Shown: positions 28,617-38,801 of the stretch, piece after piece
Layout of the letters: each line of letters starts with the position of its first letter
Position numbering within the stretch: position 1 is the first letter of the stretch
Assembly (NCBI RefSeq): GCF_016907235.1
Contig: NZ_JAFBBO010000001.1
Span: 186,001-250,000 of the forward strand
Direction of reading: 5' to 3'
Length of the DNA: 64,000 nt
From: Oerskovia jenensis
Lineage (GTDB): Bacteria; Actinomycetota; Actinomycetes; Actinomycetales; Cellulomonadaceae
Notes under the pieces: model-generated
Told to the model about the DNA's origin: nothing
Database searches by the model: none
The model's input: the letters and a program-made list of their open reading frames with translations, nothing else
Position numbers and translations under genes: made by a program

Positions 28617-30020
28617 ATGGCCCGACCTACACCTCTCTCCGGTTTCCCCGAATGGCTCCCTGCTGGACGCGTCGTGGAGCAGCACGTGCTCGACACGCTG
28701 CGCCGCACGTTCGAGCTCCATGGTTTCGCGGGGATCGAGACGCGGGCCGTCGAGCCCCTGGACCAGCTGCTGCGCAAGGGCGAGACCTCCAAGGAGGTGT
28801 ACGTGCTGCGCCGGCTCCAGGAGGAGGCCGACTCGTCCGAGGGGGCCGCGCGGGACCGGGGCGGCAAGGGGGACAAGCAGCTCGGCCTGCACTTCGACCT
28901 GACGGTGCCGTTCGCGCGGTACGTGCTGGAGAACGCCGGGCACCTCGCGTTCCCGTTCAAGCGCCACCAGATCCAGAAGGTGTGGCGCGGTGAGCGTCCG
29001 CAGGACGGGCGCTTCCGTGAGTTCGTGCAGGCGGACATCGACGTCGTGGGTGCGGGCGAGCTGCCCTACCACTTCGAGGTCGAGCTGCCGCTGGTCATGG
29101 CCGAGGCGCTGGGCGAGCTGCGCTCGATCGGTGTCCCCGAGGTCCGCATCCTGGTGAACAACCGCAAGGTCGCCGAGGGCTTCTACCGCGGGCTGGGCCT
29201 GGACGACGTCGAGGGCGTGCTGCGCTCGATCGACAAGCTCGACAAGATCGGGCCGGACAAGGTCGCGGCGCTGCTGGTCGCCGAGACGGGCGCGACGTCC
29301 GAGCAGGCGGCCGCGTGCCTGGCGCTCGCGGCGATCTCCGGATCGGACGCGACCGTCGCGGTGCGGGTGCGGGCGCTCGCGGCAGAGCACGCCGTGACGT
29401 CCGAGCTGCTCGAGGAGGGGCTTCGTGAGCTGTCGGCGCTGATCGACGCGGCGGCCGTGCGGGCGCCGGGCGTCGTGGTCGCGGACCTGAAGATCGCGCG
29501 CGGCCTGGACTACTACACGGGCTCGGTCTACGAGACCGTCCTGGTGGGGCACGAGCAGCTCGGGTCGATCTGCTCGGGCGGGCGCTACGACACCCTTGCC
29601 TCGGACGGCGCGAACACCTATCCGGGCGTGGGGCTGTCGATCGGGGTCTCCCGCCTGGTCTCGCGCCTGCTGAGCGCGGGCCTGGTCCGTTCGACGCGGT
29701 CGGTGCCGAGCGCGGTGGTGGTCGCGGTCACGAGCGAGGAGACGCGGCCCGCGTCGGACGCGGTCGCGGTGGCGCTGCGTTCGCGCGGCATCCCGGTCGA
29801 GGTCGCGCCGAGCGCGGCGAAGTTCGGCAAGCAGATCAAGTTCGCGGACCGTCGCGGCATCCCGTTCGTGTGGTTCCCCGCGGGGATCGGCGCGGACGGC
29901 GAGGTCGTGCCGCACCAGGTCAAGGACATCCGCTCGGGCGAGCAGGTCGCCGTGGACCCGGCGGTGTGGGTGCCGTCCGAGGCGGACCTGTGGCCGCGGG
30001 TCGTGCCCGCGGAGGAGTGA
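28617..30020 (+). CDS. hisS: Histidine--tRNA ligase
   Basis: A 467-residue class II synthetase charging tRNA-His. Motif LGLHFDLTVPFARYV, the histidine-binding ARGLDYYTGSVYE, and SGGRYDTLA are present, and the C-terminal anticodon domain contains AKFGKQIKFADRRGIPFVWF. It is longer than E. coli HisRS by about 40 residues. GGAAGG lies 9 nt before the ATG. A strong terminator follows. Confidence 0.95.
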   Translation: MARPTPLSGFPEWLPAGRVVEQHVLDTLRRTFELHGFAGIETRAVEPLDQLLRKGETSKEVYVLRRLQEEADSSEGAARDRGGKGDKQLGLHFDLTVPFARYVLENAGHLAFPFKRHQIQKVWRGERPQDGRFREFVQADIDVVGAGELPYHFEVELPLVMAEALGELRSIGVPEVRILVNNRKVAEGFYRGLGLDDVEGVLRSIDKLDKIGPDKVAALLVAETGATSEQAAACLALAAISGSDATVAVRVRALAAEHAVTSELLEEGLRELSALIDAAAVRAPGVVVADLKIARGLDYYTGSVYETVLVGHEQLGSICSGGRYDTLASDGANTYPGVGLSIGVSRLVSRLLSAGLVRSTRSVPSAVVVAVTSEETRPASDAVAVALRSRGIPVEVAPSAAKFGKQIKFADRRGIPFVWFPAGIGADGEVVPHQVKDIRSGEQVAVDPAVWVPSEADLWPRVVPAEE

Positions 30021-30053
30021 GACCGGTGCCCGGGCGCTGACCCGGGTGGACGT

Positions 30054-30093
30054 GCGTGAGGCCCGGCGGGGGAGTCCCTGCCGGGCCTCACGC
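30054..30093 (+). terminator. Strong intrinsic terminator after hisS
   Basis: Perfect 14-bp stem GCGTGAGGCCCGGC/GCCGGGCCTCACGC with a 12-nt loop, 34 nt past the hisS stop. Confidence 0.85.
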
Positions 30094-30182
30094 GTGAATG
30101 TCGGGTGGTGCGGGCGACGATCCAGGCCCCGGACGTCTCGCGGCCGAAGGTCATGCGGACGGCGACTGCGTCGACAAGTGGT

Positions 30183-30198
30183 TCGAACGTGTGTTCGA
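30183..30198 (+). promoter_or_regulatory. Perfect LexA SOS box before the radical-SAM gene
   Basis: TCGAAC-GTGT-GTTCGA matches all 12 fixed positions of the TCGAAC-N4-GTTCGA consensus used by LexA in mycobacteria and Bacillus. It ends 8 nt before the ATG at 30207, so bound LexA would cover the transcription and translation start. Confidence 0.85.
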
Positions 30199-30206
30199 AT
30201 GGTGCG

Positions 30207-31349
30207 ATGAGGTGGGACGGGCAGGCGATCACGGCGGACGACGGGGCGCTGCCCGGGCTCGGGCGCATGGCGGGGCTCGTGCGGACGGTGCGCACCCCGG
30301 AGTTCGCCGGGGTCACGTTCCACGAGGTGCTCGCCAAGAGCGCGCTGTCCAAGGTGCCGGGGGAGTCCCGGATGCCGTTCACCTGGACCATCAACCCGTA
30401 CCGCGGGTGTTCCCATGCGTGCTCGTACTGCTTCGCGCGCCCCTCGCACCGTTACCTCGACATGAACCCCGGCGAGGACTTCGACAGCCAGATCGTCGTG
30501 AAGATGAACGTCGCCGAGGTGCTGCGTGCCGAGCTCGCCAAGCCGTCCTGGGCGGGCGACGCGGTCGCGCTCGGCACCAACACGGACCCGTACCAGCGCG
30601 CCGAGGGGCGCTACCGGCTCATGCCCGGGATCATCGACGCCCTCGAGGCCGCGCGCACACCGTTCTCGATCCTCACCAAGGGCACGCTCCTGCGCCGAGA
30701 CCTCCCGCGCCTGACGCAGGCGGCCGAGCACGTGGACGTCGGCATCGGGGTCTCCCTGGCCTTCGTCGACGAGGACCTCCAGCAGGCCGTCGAGCCCGGC
30801 ACCCCCACGCCGCGCGCCCGTCTTGACCTGATCCGTGCCGCCCGGGCCGCCGGGCTGCCGTGCGGGGTCATGATCGCCCCGGTCCTGCCGTGGCTCACCG
30901 ACTCGACCGACCACCTCACGCGCCTGCTCGACGCGGTCCACGAGGCCGGCGCGACCGGCGCCACGGTGCTCCCGCTGTTCCTCAAGCCCGGCACCCGCGA
31001 GTGGTTCATGGCCTGGCTGCGCCGCGACCACCCCGAGCGGGTCGCGGGGTACGAACGCATCTACGCGGGCGGGTCGTACGCGAGCCGCGCGTACCGGGAC
31101 TGGTTGTGGGACCGGGTGCGCCCCCTGCTCGTCGAGCGCGGCTTCGCGAGCGCAGGGCACCGGTCCCGGGCGCGCACGTCCGGCCACGCCCGGACCGCCT
31201 GGCACCCCGAGACCCCTGGTGAGCGAGCGCGGCCCGACGAGGGCGACTACCCGGCCGGGAGTCTGGTGACGCAGCACCGGGACAGCGGCGGACCGCCAGG
31301 ACGTACGGGCACGAGCGCGGCCGCGAGCGCCGAGCAGCTGCTCTTCTAG
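30207..31349 (+). CDS. Rv2578c-family radical SAM protein (SplB-like)
   Basis: A 380-residue radical-SAM enzyme related to spore photoproduct lyase and to Rv2578c of M. tuberculosis. The [4Fe-4S] motif is C-x3-C-x2-C in GCSHACSYCFARPSH, with TNTDPYQ, LTKGTLLRRD and the IAPVLPWLTD block. The C-terminus after about residue 315 is low complexity. A perfect SOS box overlaps its promoter, indicating DNA-damage induction and supporting a role in DNA repair or nucleotide damage reversal; the exact lesion is unknown. The ATG at 30207 was chosen because the upstream frame would cross the LexA box. Confidence 0.9.
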   Translation: MRWDGQAITADDGALPGLGRMAGLVRTVRTPEFAGVTFHEVLAKSALSKVPGESRMPFTWTINPYRGCSHACSYCFARPSHRYLDMNPGEDFDSQIVVKMNVAEVLRAELAKPSWAGDAVALGTNTDPYQRAEGRYRLMPGIIDALEAARTPFSILTKGTLLRRDLPRLTQAAEHVDVGIGVSLAFVDEDLQQAVEPGTPTPRARLDLIRAARAAGLPCGVMIAPVLPWLTDSTDHLTRLLDAVHEAGATGATVLPLFLKPGTREWFMAWLRRDHPERVAGYERIYAGGSYASRAYRDWLWDRVRPLLVERGFASAGHRSRARTSGHARTAWHPETPGERARPDEGDYPAGSLVTQHRDSGGPPGRTGTSAAASAEQLLF

Positions 31350-31372
31350 CGTGTCGGCGACTGCCCCCGCGC

Positions 31373-31840
31373 TCAGTCCTGCGCGAGCCGCGCCGGGAAC
31401 CCGCCCGTGGCCACGGGCCCCCAGCCCGTGATCGTCACGCGCAGCAGCGACTTGCCCTGCGCGACCATGGCCTGGCGGTACTCGTCCCAGTCGGGGTGCT
31501 CCCCGGCGATCGACCGGTAGTACTCGACGAGGGGCTCGACCGAGTCGGGCAGGTCGATCACCTCGGCCGTGCCGTCGACCTGCACCCAGGCGTCGTCGAA
31601 GTCCTCGCCCAGGACGCACAGCGACGCGGCGGGGTCGCGCCGCAGGTTCACGGCCTTGGCGCGGTCGGGGTAGGTCGAGACCACGACGCGCCCCTCGCCG
31701 TCGACCCCGTACGTGACGGGGCTCATCTGCGGGGCGCCGCTCGCGCGCCGGGTCAGCAGCACGGCCCGCCGGTCGGCGCGCAGGAACTCGACGAGCTCGG
31801 CGCGCCCGAGCCGTTGGGTGGTCGCGATCCGTCTGGTCAT
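31373..31840 (-). CDS. Split-barrel (PPOX-type) F420- or FMN-dependent protein
   Basis: A 155-residue single-domain protein of the pyridoxamine-phosphate-oxidase-like split-barrel fold. The [17 protein letters not shown] and [19 protein letters not shown] blocks match the actinobacterial F420-dependent branch. Such enzymes reduce various small molecules; the substrate here is unknown. GGGAGG is 5 nt before ATG 31840. It is divergent from aspS and convergent with the radical-SAM gene. Confidence 0.83.
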   Translation of the reverse strand: MTRRIATTQRLGRAELVEFLRADRRAVLLTRRASGAPQMSPVTYGVDGEGRVVVSTYPDRAKAVNLRRDPAASLCVLGEDFDDAWVQVDGTAEVIDLPDSVEPLVEYYRSIAGEHPDWDEYRQAMVAQGKSLLRVTITGWGPVATGGFPARLAQD

Positions 31841-31862
31841 GGGTGCCTCCCGGGGAGTTCTC

Positions 31863-31891
31863 CTGAACGTGGTCCGCTCAGAGACTAGACT
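31863..31891 (+). promoter_or_regulatory. Promoter of aspS
   Basis: -35-like CTGAAC (31863-31868) and -10 TAGACT (31886-31891), 17-bp spacer. The resulting leader before the aspS GTG is about 80 nt. Confidence 0.55.
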
Positions 31892-31976
31892 CGTCCGAGT
31901 GCGTCGTCTGCGCACTCCCCACTCCCATCCCGGGACGCCACTGCGCGCCCCGGCATGTTCCGGAAGGACTCACTCC

Positions 31977-33800
31977 GTGCTCCGCACCCACACAGCCGGC
32001 TCCCTGCGGGCCGAGCAGATCGGTCAGACCGTCACCCTCACCGGGTGGGTCGATCGTCGCCGCGATCACGGTGGAGTGGCCTTCATCGACTTGCGCGACG
32101 CCTCGGGCATCGCCCAGGTCGTCATCCGTGACGAGTCGATCGCGCACCCGCTGCGCGCCGAGTTCGTGCTCCAGGTCACCGGTGTCGTCTCCCGGCGCCC
32201 CGAGGGCAACGAGAACAAGAACCTCCCCACGGGTGAGGTCGAGGTCGTGGTGAGCGACGTCGTCGTGCTCAACGAGTCCGCACCGCTGCCGTTCCAGGTC
32301 TCCACGGCCCTCGAGGGCACCGAGGTCATCGGCGAGGAGGCGCGCCTCAAGCACCGCTACCTCGATCTGCGCCGCCCCACCCCGGCCCACGCCCTGCGCC
32401 TGCGCGCCAAGGCCAACCAGGCTGCACGCCGCGTGCTCGACGCGCAGGACTTCGTCGAGATCGAGACCCCGACCCTGACGCGCTCGACCCCGGAGGGCGC
32501 GCGCGACTTCCTGGTTCCCGCACGCCTGGCCCCCGGCTCCTGGTACGCGCTGCCGCAGTCCCCGCAGCTCTTCAAGCAGCTGCTCATGGTCTCGGGCATG
32601 GAGCGCTACTACCAGATCGCCCGCTGCTACCGCGACGAGGACTTCCGCGCGGACCGCCAGCCCGAGTTCACGCAGCTCGACGTCGAGATGAGCTTCGTCG
32701 AGCAGGACGACGTGATCGCGCTCGGCGAGCAGATCCTCGTCGCGCTGTGGGACCTCATCGGGTACAAGATCCCCACGCCCATCCCGCGCATGACGTTCCA
32801 CGACGCGATGCGCCTGTACGGGTCGGACAAGCCGGACCTGCGCTTCGGCAACCCGCTCGTCGAGCTCACGGACTACTTCAAGGACACGCCGTTCCGCGTC
32901 TTCCAGGCCGAGTACGTGGGCGCCGTCGTCATGGCGGGCGGGGCCTCGCAGCCGCGCCGCCAGTTCGACGCCTGGCAGGAGTGGGCCAAGCAGCGCGGGG
33001 CCAAGGGCCTGGCGTACGTGACGTTCCAGGAGGACGGGACCCTCGCGGGCCCGGTCGCCAAGAACCTGTCCGACGCCGAGCGCGAGGGCCTGCGCGACGC
33101 GACCGGCGCCCAGCCGGGCGACGCGGTGTTCTTCGCGGCGGGCCGGACCAACGAGTCGCGCGCCCTGCTGGGCGCCGCCCGTCAGGAGATCGCCAAGCGC
33201 ACCGGGCAGATCGACGAGAACGCCTGGGCGTTCGTCTGGATCGTCGACGCCCCGCTGTTCAAGCCCACGGGTGAGGCCGCCGACGAGGGCGACGTCGCCC
33301 TCGGCAACTCGGCCTGGACCGCGGTGCACCACGCGTTCACCTCGCCCACGCCCGAGTGGATCGACACGTTCGAGCAGAACCCGGGCGAGGCGCTCGCGTA
33401 CGCGTACGACATCGTGTGCAACGGCAACGAGATCGGCGGCGGCTCGATCCGTATCCACCGCCGCGACGTCCAGGAGCGCGTGTTCGCGGTCATGGGCATC
33501 GGCGAGGAGGAGGCGCAGGAGAAGTTCGGCTTCCTGCTCGACGCCTTCGCGTTCGGCGCCCCGCCGCACGGCGGCATCGCGTTCGGCTGGGACCGCATCG
33601 TGGCGCTGCTGACGAAGTCGGAGTCGATCCGCGACGTCATCGCGTTCCCCAAGTCGGGCGGCGGGTACGACCCGCTGACCCAGGCGCCCGCGCCCATCAC
33701 GGCGCAGCAGCGCAAGGAGGCGGGCGTCGACGCCAAGCCCAAGGCCGCGCCCGCCGACGAGCCGGCCGCCGCGGACGCTGCCGTCACCGGGAAGGCGTGA
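31977..33800 (+). CDS. aspS: Aspartate--tRNA(Asp/Asn) ligase
   Basis: A 607-residue class II synthetase. N-terminal OB-fold anticodon domain (to about 110), core with [33 protein letters not shown] and the motif 2 region [19 protein letters not shown], the bacterial GAD insertion domain (about 300-410), and motif 3 in [14 protein letters not shown]. The C-terminal 35 residues are Ala/Pro/Lys rich. Whether it also charges tRNA-Asn cannot be told from this window. GTG 31977 has GGAAGGA upstream. The GNAT gene overlaps it by 4 nt. Confidence 0.95.
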   Translation: MLRTHTAGSLRAEQIGQTVTLTGWVDRRRDHGGVAFIDLRDASGIAQVVIRDESIAHPLRAEFVLQVTGVVSRRPEGNENKNLPTGEVEVVVSDVVVLNESAPLPFQVSTALEGTEVIGEEARLKHRYLDLRRPTPAHALRLRAKANQAARRVLDAQDFVEIETPTLTRSTPEGARDFLVPARLAPGSWYALPQSPQLFKQLLMVSGMERYYQIARCYRDEDFRADRQPEFTQLDVEMSFVEQDDVIALGEQILVALWDLIGYKIPTPIPRMTFHDAMRLYGSDKPDLRFGNPLVELTDYFKDTPFRVFQAEYVGAVVMAGGASQPRRQFDAWQEWAKQRGAKGLAYVTFQEDGTLAGPVAKNLSDAEREGLRDATGAQPGDAVFFAAGRTNESRALLGAARQEIAKRTGQIDENAWAFVWIVDAPLFKPTGEAADEGDVALGNSAWTAVHHAFTSPTPEWIDTFEQNPGEALAYAYDIVCNGNEIGGGSIRIHRRDVQERVFAVMGIGEEEAQEKFGFLLDAFAFGAPPHGGIAFGWDRIVALLTKSESIRDVIAFPKSGGGYDPLTQAPAPITAQQRKEAGVDAKPKAAPADEPAAADAAVTGKA

Positions 33801-34642
33801 GCGCCCCGGACACCCGCACGCTGGCAAGGACGCTGGGAGGCTCGACCGGTCTGAGGGACCGGTGGGCCTCCCACCCCTTTGTCCTGGTGGACCTCCCCGA
33901 GTGGGACGTGCGCGGGGTGTGGCAGGACGAGCACGCGTGCGTGCTGAGCGTGGCGGCACGGGTCCCTCTCGGTGAGGGCGAGGTGCCCGACGGCGGCGCT
34001 CACCACGAGCGTGTCGGCCTGTGGGGCATGGGCTCGCCCGAGGCGACCGCGACCCTGCTGGCACGCGTGGCCCAGGACGGCGAGCTCGGGGAGCACGTCG
34101 TGAGCGCGGGCCTGCCGCGCGGGACCCTCACGGTCCTGGGGGACCGGTGCGCGAGCGAGGACCTGCCGACGATCCTGCGCGAGCCCGACCGCGAGAAGTC
34201 GGTCTCGACGTGGGACTTCTTCGCGACCCGCGAGGCCCCCGCCGCCCAGCCGGGCGAGGAGCACGTCGAGGCCCTGACCGGCCCCGCGGCGCCGGCCGAG
34301 GTCCGGGAGTGCCTGGACGTGGCGAACCCGCTCGCGGAGATGAGCCCCGAGGACCCGCTGACGCGCTGGTGGGGCTGGCGCGACCCCGACGGGGTGCTGC
34401 GCGGCGTCGTCGGCGCCCGGCAGGCGGTCCCCGGAGCCCCGTGGTCGCTGGGCAGCGTCGCGACCGACCCCACGTGGCGCGGGCACGGCATCGCTGCGGC
34501 CACGACGGCCGTCGTGACCCGGGCCGGGCTCGCCGAGTCGGACTGGGTCACGCTGGGCATGTACGCCGACAACGACGCCGCCCGGCGCGTCTACACCCGG
34601 CTGGGCTACGCCGTCGTGCAGGAGTTCGAGAGCCGGCACTGA
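33797..34642 (+). CDS. GNAT family N-acetyltransferase
   Basis: A 281-residue protein with a C-terminal GNAT domain. The acetyl-CoA motif is read as [20 protein letters not shown] (about residues 223-242), followed by [19 protein letters not shown]. The N-terminal 150 residues form a divergent, possibly degenerate, second domain. Substrate unknown. Start GTG overlaps the aspS stop (GTGA), so it is the second gene of the aspS operon. Confidence 0.85.
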   Translation: MSAPDTRTLARTLGGSTGLRDRWASHPFVLVDLPEWDVRGVWQDEHACVLSVAARVPLGEGEVPDGGAHHERVGLWGMGSPEATATLLARVAQDGELGEHVVSAGLPRGTLTVLGDRCASEDLPTILREPDREKSVSTWDFFATREAPAAQPGEEHVEALTGPAAPAEVRECLDVANPLAEMSPEDPLTRWWGWRDPDGVLRGVVGARQAVPGAPWSLGSVATDPTWRGHGIAAATTAVVTRAGLAESDWVTLGMYADNDAARRVYTRLGYAVVQEFESRH

Positions 34643-34670
34643 GCCGCGCCCGCCCCTGGTGTCCCGCTGG

Positions 34671-34722
34671 GTGCGGAGCAGCCGTCGCCGAACGCCCGTC
34701 GTTCTCGACAGCTGCTCCGCAC
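34671..34722. terminator. Shared terminator between convergent GNAT and MMPL genes
   Basis: Perfect 12-bp arms GTGCGGAGCAGC/GCTGCTCCGCAC with a 28-nt loop, in the 106-nt gap between converging genes. It can serve both strands. Confidence 0.6.
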
Positions 34723-34748
34723 TCGGCGACCGGGCACGGCCACCCGGG

Positions 34749-37064
34749 TCAGTGGGTGATCGAGAACTTCGAGTACAGCCACCTCAGGTGCTTGGGCGCC
34801 CACCAGTTGGCCCGGCCCAGCAGCGTCATGGTCGCGGGCACCAGCAGGATCCGCACGATCGTCGCGTCGATGAAGACCGCCACGGCCAGCGCGAAGCCGA
34901 CCTCCTTGATGACGAGCAGCTCGCCGAACACGAAGCCCGCGAACACCACGATGATGATGGCCGCGGCCGACGTGATGATGCGTCCCGAGCGCTGCAGCCC
35001 CAGACGCACCGCCTCGTCGTTCGACAGGCCCGCGTCGTGCAGCTCCTTGATCCGGGACAGCAGGAACACCTCGTAGTCCATCGCCAGCCCGAACGCGAAC
35101 GCGACGACCAGGGCCACGACGTACGTCTCGATGCCGCCCGCCGACGCGAAGTCGAGCACGCCCTCCAGGTGCCCCTCCTGGAACACCCACACCAGCACGC
35201 CCAACGACGCGGCCAACGACAGAGCGTTCGTCAGGAGCGCCTTGACCGGGATGAGGACCGAGCCCGTCATGAGGAACAGCAGCACGAACGTCGCGACCAC
35301 CACGATCCCCACGGCCCACCACACCCGGTCCGCGAGCGCCGCCCGGAAGTCGACCTGCCCGGCGGCCTGCCCGGTGACGTAGTACGTGAACCCGGGGTCC
35401 TGGGCGCGCAGCTCCTCGACGACGGCCACGGCCTCGGGGCCGCCCGCGTCGGCGGCGTCGAGGTGGACCCCGACGAGCGCGTGGTCGTCGCCGACGGGGA
35501 CCACGGGGTCCACCCGCTCGACGCCGTCGAGGCCCGCGATCTCGTCGGCCCAGACCTGGGCGTCCTCGGTCGTGGAGTCGGTCACGACGCGGACGTCGGC
35601 GCTCGCGGACGCGGGGAACTGGGCGGAGAGCTCGTCGACGAACTCGCGCTGGGGCGAGCTCTGGGGCAGGAGCTCGATGCCCGAGTTGCGCATCTGCAGC
35701 CCGAGCACGGGCAGCGCGAGCACCACCAGGACGGCGACGGTCGCGAGCATGACCCACACCGGGTGGCGTTGGACGCGGCCCGTGAGCCGGGAGAAGAAGC
35801 CCTCGTCGGACTGGACGTCGGCCGTGCGGGCCAGGACGGCGCGCAGCCCGGGGACCTTGCTCAGGACGCCGGGCCGGATGAGCCGGTGACCGGCGAGCGC
35901 GAGCAGGGCGGGCACGAGCGTCATCGCGGTCGCCACGGCGATGAGGATGACGGCGAGCCCGGCGGCGCCGATGGCCCGCAGGATGTCGGGCTCGAAGACC
36001 ATGAGGCCCGCGATCGAGATCGCGACGGTCAGCGCGGAGAAGGCCACGGTGCGGCCCGCGGTGGCCATGGTGCGCACGACGGCGGTGGTCACGTCGGCGT
36101 CGCGTCGGCGTGAGCGGCGGGTCGCGCGGCCGGAACGGGCCCCACCGGCCGCACCGGACCCCGGCGCCGTCCCGGGCGCGGCCTCGACTGCCGGTGCCGC
36201 GCGCCCCGGCGACGCGTCGTCGAGCAGGTGCAGCTCCTCGCGGAAGCGCGAGACGATGAGCAGCCCGTAGTCGATCGACAGGCCCAGGCCCAGCAGGGTC
36301 ACGACGTTGACGACCGACGCGTCGATGGTCAACGGGTAGGACAGGCCCAGGAGGACCCCGAGCCCGGCCCCGATCGAGGCGATGGCCCCGGCCATGGGCA
36401 TCGCGGCCGCGAGGAACCCCCCGAAGACCAGGACCATGACGAGCAGGGCGATGGGCAGGGCGATCATCTCGCCCGTCGTGAGGTCCTTCTCGACCTGCGA
36501 GGTGATGGCCTCGACGATCAGGTCGTTGCTCGACACGAGCCCGGTCGCGTCGGGCGCGACGTCGGCGAGGTCCGCGGGGACCGCCTCGAGGATCTCGACG
36601 ACGTCGGTCGCCGCGGCCGACTGGGCGTCCTCGTCGAGGCCCGGCTCGAGCGTCACCGACAGCACGAACCCGTCGCCGTCGGCTGCGACGAGCGACTGCG
36701 CGGCCTCGGTCTCGACGCCGCCGGGGATCACGAACGGGTCGACGACGGTCTCGACCCCGGCGACCGCGGCGAGGTCCTGGTGCACGGGGGTCATGACCTC
36801 GGCGACGGCCGGGTCCGCAGGATCGACCCCGCTCAGCAGCAGCGAGATCGTCTCGCCCGTCTCCGCCTGGTCGGTCAGGATCTGCGTGCCGCGTTCGCTC
36901 TGCGAGCCCGGCACCGAGGGCTCGCCCGTGGTCAGGCGGTCGAACAGGCTCTCGCCGTGGACCCCCACGACGGCGAGCGCGAACCCGGCGACGGTCAGCA
37001 CCACCCACACGGCGACGGTCAGACGGGGACGGTGGGCGACGGCGCGGCCAAGGCTCTCGAACAC
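34749..37064 (-). CDS. MMPL/RND family transporter
   Basis: A 771-residue membrane protein with the MMPL architecture: one N-terminal helix, an outer domain, five helices, then the same again. The two conserved helix motifs are GLGLSIDYGLLIVSRFREEL and AFGLAMDYEVFLLSRIKELH. A basic, Ala/Gly/Arg-rich cytoplasmic loop of about 45 residues lies between the halves. MMPL proteins export lipids, siderophores or drugs; the cargo cannot be assigned. I start at GTG 37064 (no Shine-Dalgarno); CATGCT lies exactly 6 nt upstream and might be a -10 box. It is divergent from rarA. Confidence 0.88.
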   Translation of the reverse strand: MFESLGRAVAHRPRLTVAVWVVLTVAGFALAVVGVHGESLFDRLTTGEPSVPGSQSERGTQILTDQAETGETISLLLSGVDPADPAVAEVMTPVHQDLAAVAGVETVVDPFVIPGGVETEAAQSLVAADGDGFVLSVTLEPGLDEDAQSAAATDVVEILEAVPADLADVAPDATGLVSSNDLIVEAITSQVEKDLTTGEMIALPIALLVMVLVFGGFLAAAMPMAGAIASIGAGLGVLLGLSYPLTIDASVVNVVTLLGLGLSIDYGLLIVSRFREELHLLDDASPGRAAPAVEAAPGTAPGSGAAGGARSGRATRRSRRRDADVTTAVVRTMATAGRTVAFSALTVAISIAGLMVFEPDILRAIGAAGLAVILIAVATAMTLVPALLALAGHRLIRPGVLSKVPGLRAVLARTADVQSDEGFFSRLTGRVQRHPVWVMLATVAVLVVLALPVLGLQMRNSGIELLPQSSPQREFVDELSAQFPASASADVRVVTDSTTEDAQVWADEIAGLDGVERVDPVVPVGDDHALVGVHLDAADAGGPEAVAVVEELRAQDPGFTYYVTGQAAGQVDFRAALADRVWWAVGIVVVATFVLLFLMTGSVLIPVKALLTNALSLAASLGVLVWVFQEGHLEGVLDFASAGGIETYVVALVVAFAFGLAMDYEVFLLSRIKELHDAGLSNDEAVRLGLQRSGRIITSAAAIIIVVFAGFVFGELLVIKEVGFALAVAVFIDATIVRILLVPATMTLLGRANWWAPKHLRWLYSKFSITH

Positions 37065-37210
37065 CCCGCCAGCATGGCACCTCGGGCTCCTGCGTGCCGG
37101 GGTGTGCACAGTGTGGGCGGCACGCTCTCGCCCGGTGCGACCACCCGGGCGGCGTGCGCCGTATCAGGGGGTCCAGGGCGGGGTGGTCGAGGGGTGTGGG
37201 TGGCGGTGCG

Positions 37211-37216
37211 TAGGCT
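37211..37216 (+). promoter_or_regulatory. -10 box TAGGCT, leaderless spacing to rarA
   Basis: TAGGCT ends 6 nt before ATG 37223. The only GGAG nearby is 1 nt from the ATG, too close to act as a Shine-Dalgarno sequence, so a leaderless transcript is likely. Confidence 0.5.
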
Positions 37217-37222
37217 CGGAGC

Positions 37223-38755
37223 ATGCTTCCCGGGATGGACCTGTTCGACTCCGCGACCTCAGGCACCCAGGGGACTCCTCGCCCGGGGCCGGGTGCGCCG
37301 CTCGCGGTGCGCATGCGCCCCGCCGCGCTCGACGAGGTCGCCGGTCAGGAGCACCTGCTCGTCGCGGGGTCGCCGCTGCGCCGACTCATCGAGGTGGACG
37401 GGCCCGGCGCCTCGCGCGCCGCCCCGGGCTCCGTCATCCTGTGGGGCCCGCCGGGCACGGGCAAGACGACCCTGGCCTACCTCATCGCCACGACCTCGGG
37501 TCGGCGCTTCGTCGAGCTCTCGGCCGTGACCGCGGGCGTCAAGGACGTGCGCCAGGTCATCGAGGACGCCCGCCGGCGCCTCGCGACGGGCGGCGAGGAG
37601 ACGGTCCTGTTCATCGACGAGGTCCACCGCTTCTCCAAGTCCCAGCAGGACGCGCTGCTGCCCAGCGTCGAGAACCGCTGGGTCACGCTCGTGGCCGCCA
37701 CGACCGAGAACCCGAGCTTCTCGGTCAACTCCCCGTTGCTCTCGCGCTCGCTCCTGCTCACGCTCAAGCCCCTCACTGCCGACGACGTGCGCGCGCTGGT
37801 GCGTCGCGCACTGGACGACGAGCGTGGGCTCGGCGGCACGGTCGCGCTCGCCGAGGAGGCCGAGGAGCACCTGGTCCGCCTCGCGGGCGGCGACGCCCGC
37901 AAGGCCCTGACCATCCTCGAGGCCGCCGCGGGGGCCGCGCTGTCCGAGGTCCCGGACGCCCCCGTGCGCACCACGGACCGGCCCGACGCCGACGTCGCGG
38001 ACGTGAGCGGCGCCGTCGGGCCCGGCGACGAACCGGGGGAGGGCGCGTCGTCCGACACGCCCGACGAGACGGACGAGGCCGCCTCGACCGACGAGCCCAC
38101 GCCGCACGCGCCGCCCGACGTCGTGGTCGTCGACCTCGAGACCATGGAACGTGCGATCGACGTCGCCGCGGTGCGCTACGACCGTGACGGCGACCAGCAC
38201 TACGACGTCACGAGCGCGTTCATCAAGTCCGTGCGCGGTTCCGACGTCGACGCCTCGCTGCACTACCTCGCGCGCATGATCGCCGCGGGGGAGGACCCGC
38301 GGTTCATCGCCCGGCGCATCGTCATCTCGGCCGCGGAGGACGTCGGCATGGCCGACCCCAGCGCGCTGCAGACCGCGGTCGCCGCGGCCCAGGCCGTCGC
38401 GCTCATCGGCATGCCCGAGGCCCGGATCATCCTCGCGGAGGCCGTCGTGCACCTCGCGACCGCCCCCAAGTCCAACGCGGCGTACCTCGGGATCGACGCG
38501 GCGCTCGCGGACGTGCGGGCCGGGAAGGTCGGCACGGTGCCCGCCCACCTGCGCGACGCGCACTACGCGGGTGCCAAGGAGCTGGGGCACGGCAAGGGGT
38601 ACAAGTACGCGCACGACGCCCCGCACGCGGTCGCGCGCCAGCAGTACCTGCCCGACGTCCTGCAGGGCACGCGCTACTACACACCCACCGACCGCGGGTT
38701 CGAGCGGTCGGTGACCGAGCGGCTCGACCGGATCCGCCAGATCCTCGGGGACTGA
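37223..38755 (+). CDS. rarA: Replication-associated recombination ATPase RarA (MgsA)
   Basis: A 510-residue AAA+ clamp-loader-like protein acting at stalled forks. Walker [11 protein letters not shown], Walker [15 protein letters not shown], sensor AATTENPSF, and the C-terminal tetramerisation region with [18 protein letters not shown] and [19 protein letters not shown]. Odd: an acidic, Asp/Glu/Pro/Thr-rich linker of about 60 residues (about 250-310) is inserted between AAA+ and C-terminal parts. ATG 37235 (MDLFDSA) is an alternative start without the leaderless spacing. Confidence 0.93.
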   Translation: MLPGMDLFDSATSGTQGTPRPGPGAPLAVRMRPAALDEVAGQEHLLVAGSPLRRLIEVDGPGASRAAPGSVILWGPPGTGKTTLAYLIATTSGRRFVELSAVTAGVKDVRQVIEDARRRLATGGEETVLFIDEVHRFSKSQQDALLPSVENRWVTLVAATTENPSFSVNSPLLSRSLLLTLKPLTADDVRALVRRALDDERGLGGTVALAEEAEEHLVRLAGGDARKALTILEAAAGAALSEVPDAPVRTTDRPDADVADVSGAVGPGDEPGEGASSDTPDETDEAASTDEPTPHAPPDVVVVDLETMERAIDVAAVRYDRDGDQHYDVTSAFIKSVRGSDVDASLHYLARMIAAGEDPRFIARRIVISAAEDVGMADPSALQTAVAAAQAVALIGMPEARIILAEAVVHLATAPKSNAAYLGIDAALADVRAGKVGTVPAHLRDAHYAGAKELGHGKGYKYAHDAPHAVARQQYLPDVLQGTRYYTPTDRGFERSVTERLDRIRQILGD

Positions 38756-38801
38756 CCCCGCGCGGTCCCACCGTGTGGGGCTCGCCCCCGCGCCCGTGCG
38801 G

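Noticed and set aside
28314-31619. Very long open frame on the minus strand opposite hisS and the radical-SAM gene
   Set aside because: Long antisense frames are expected in such GC-rich coding DNA. The translation is Arg/Ala/Gly/His-rich without any family motif, and the plus-strand genes are unambiguous. The same holds for minus 40481-43012 opposite alaS and minus 2981-4654 opposite thrS.
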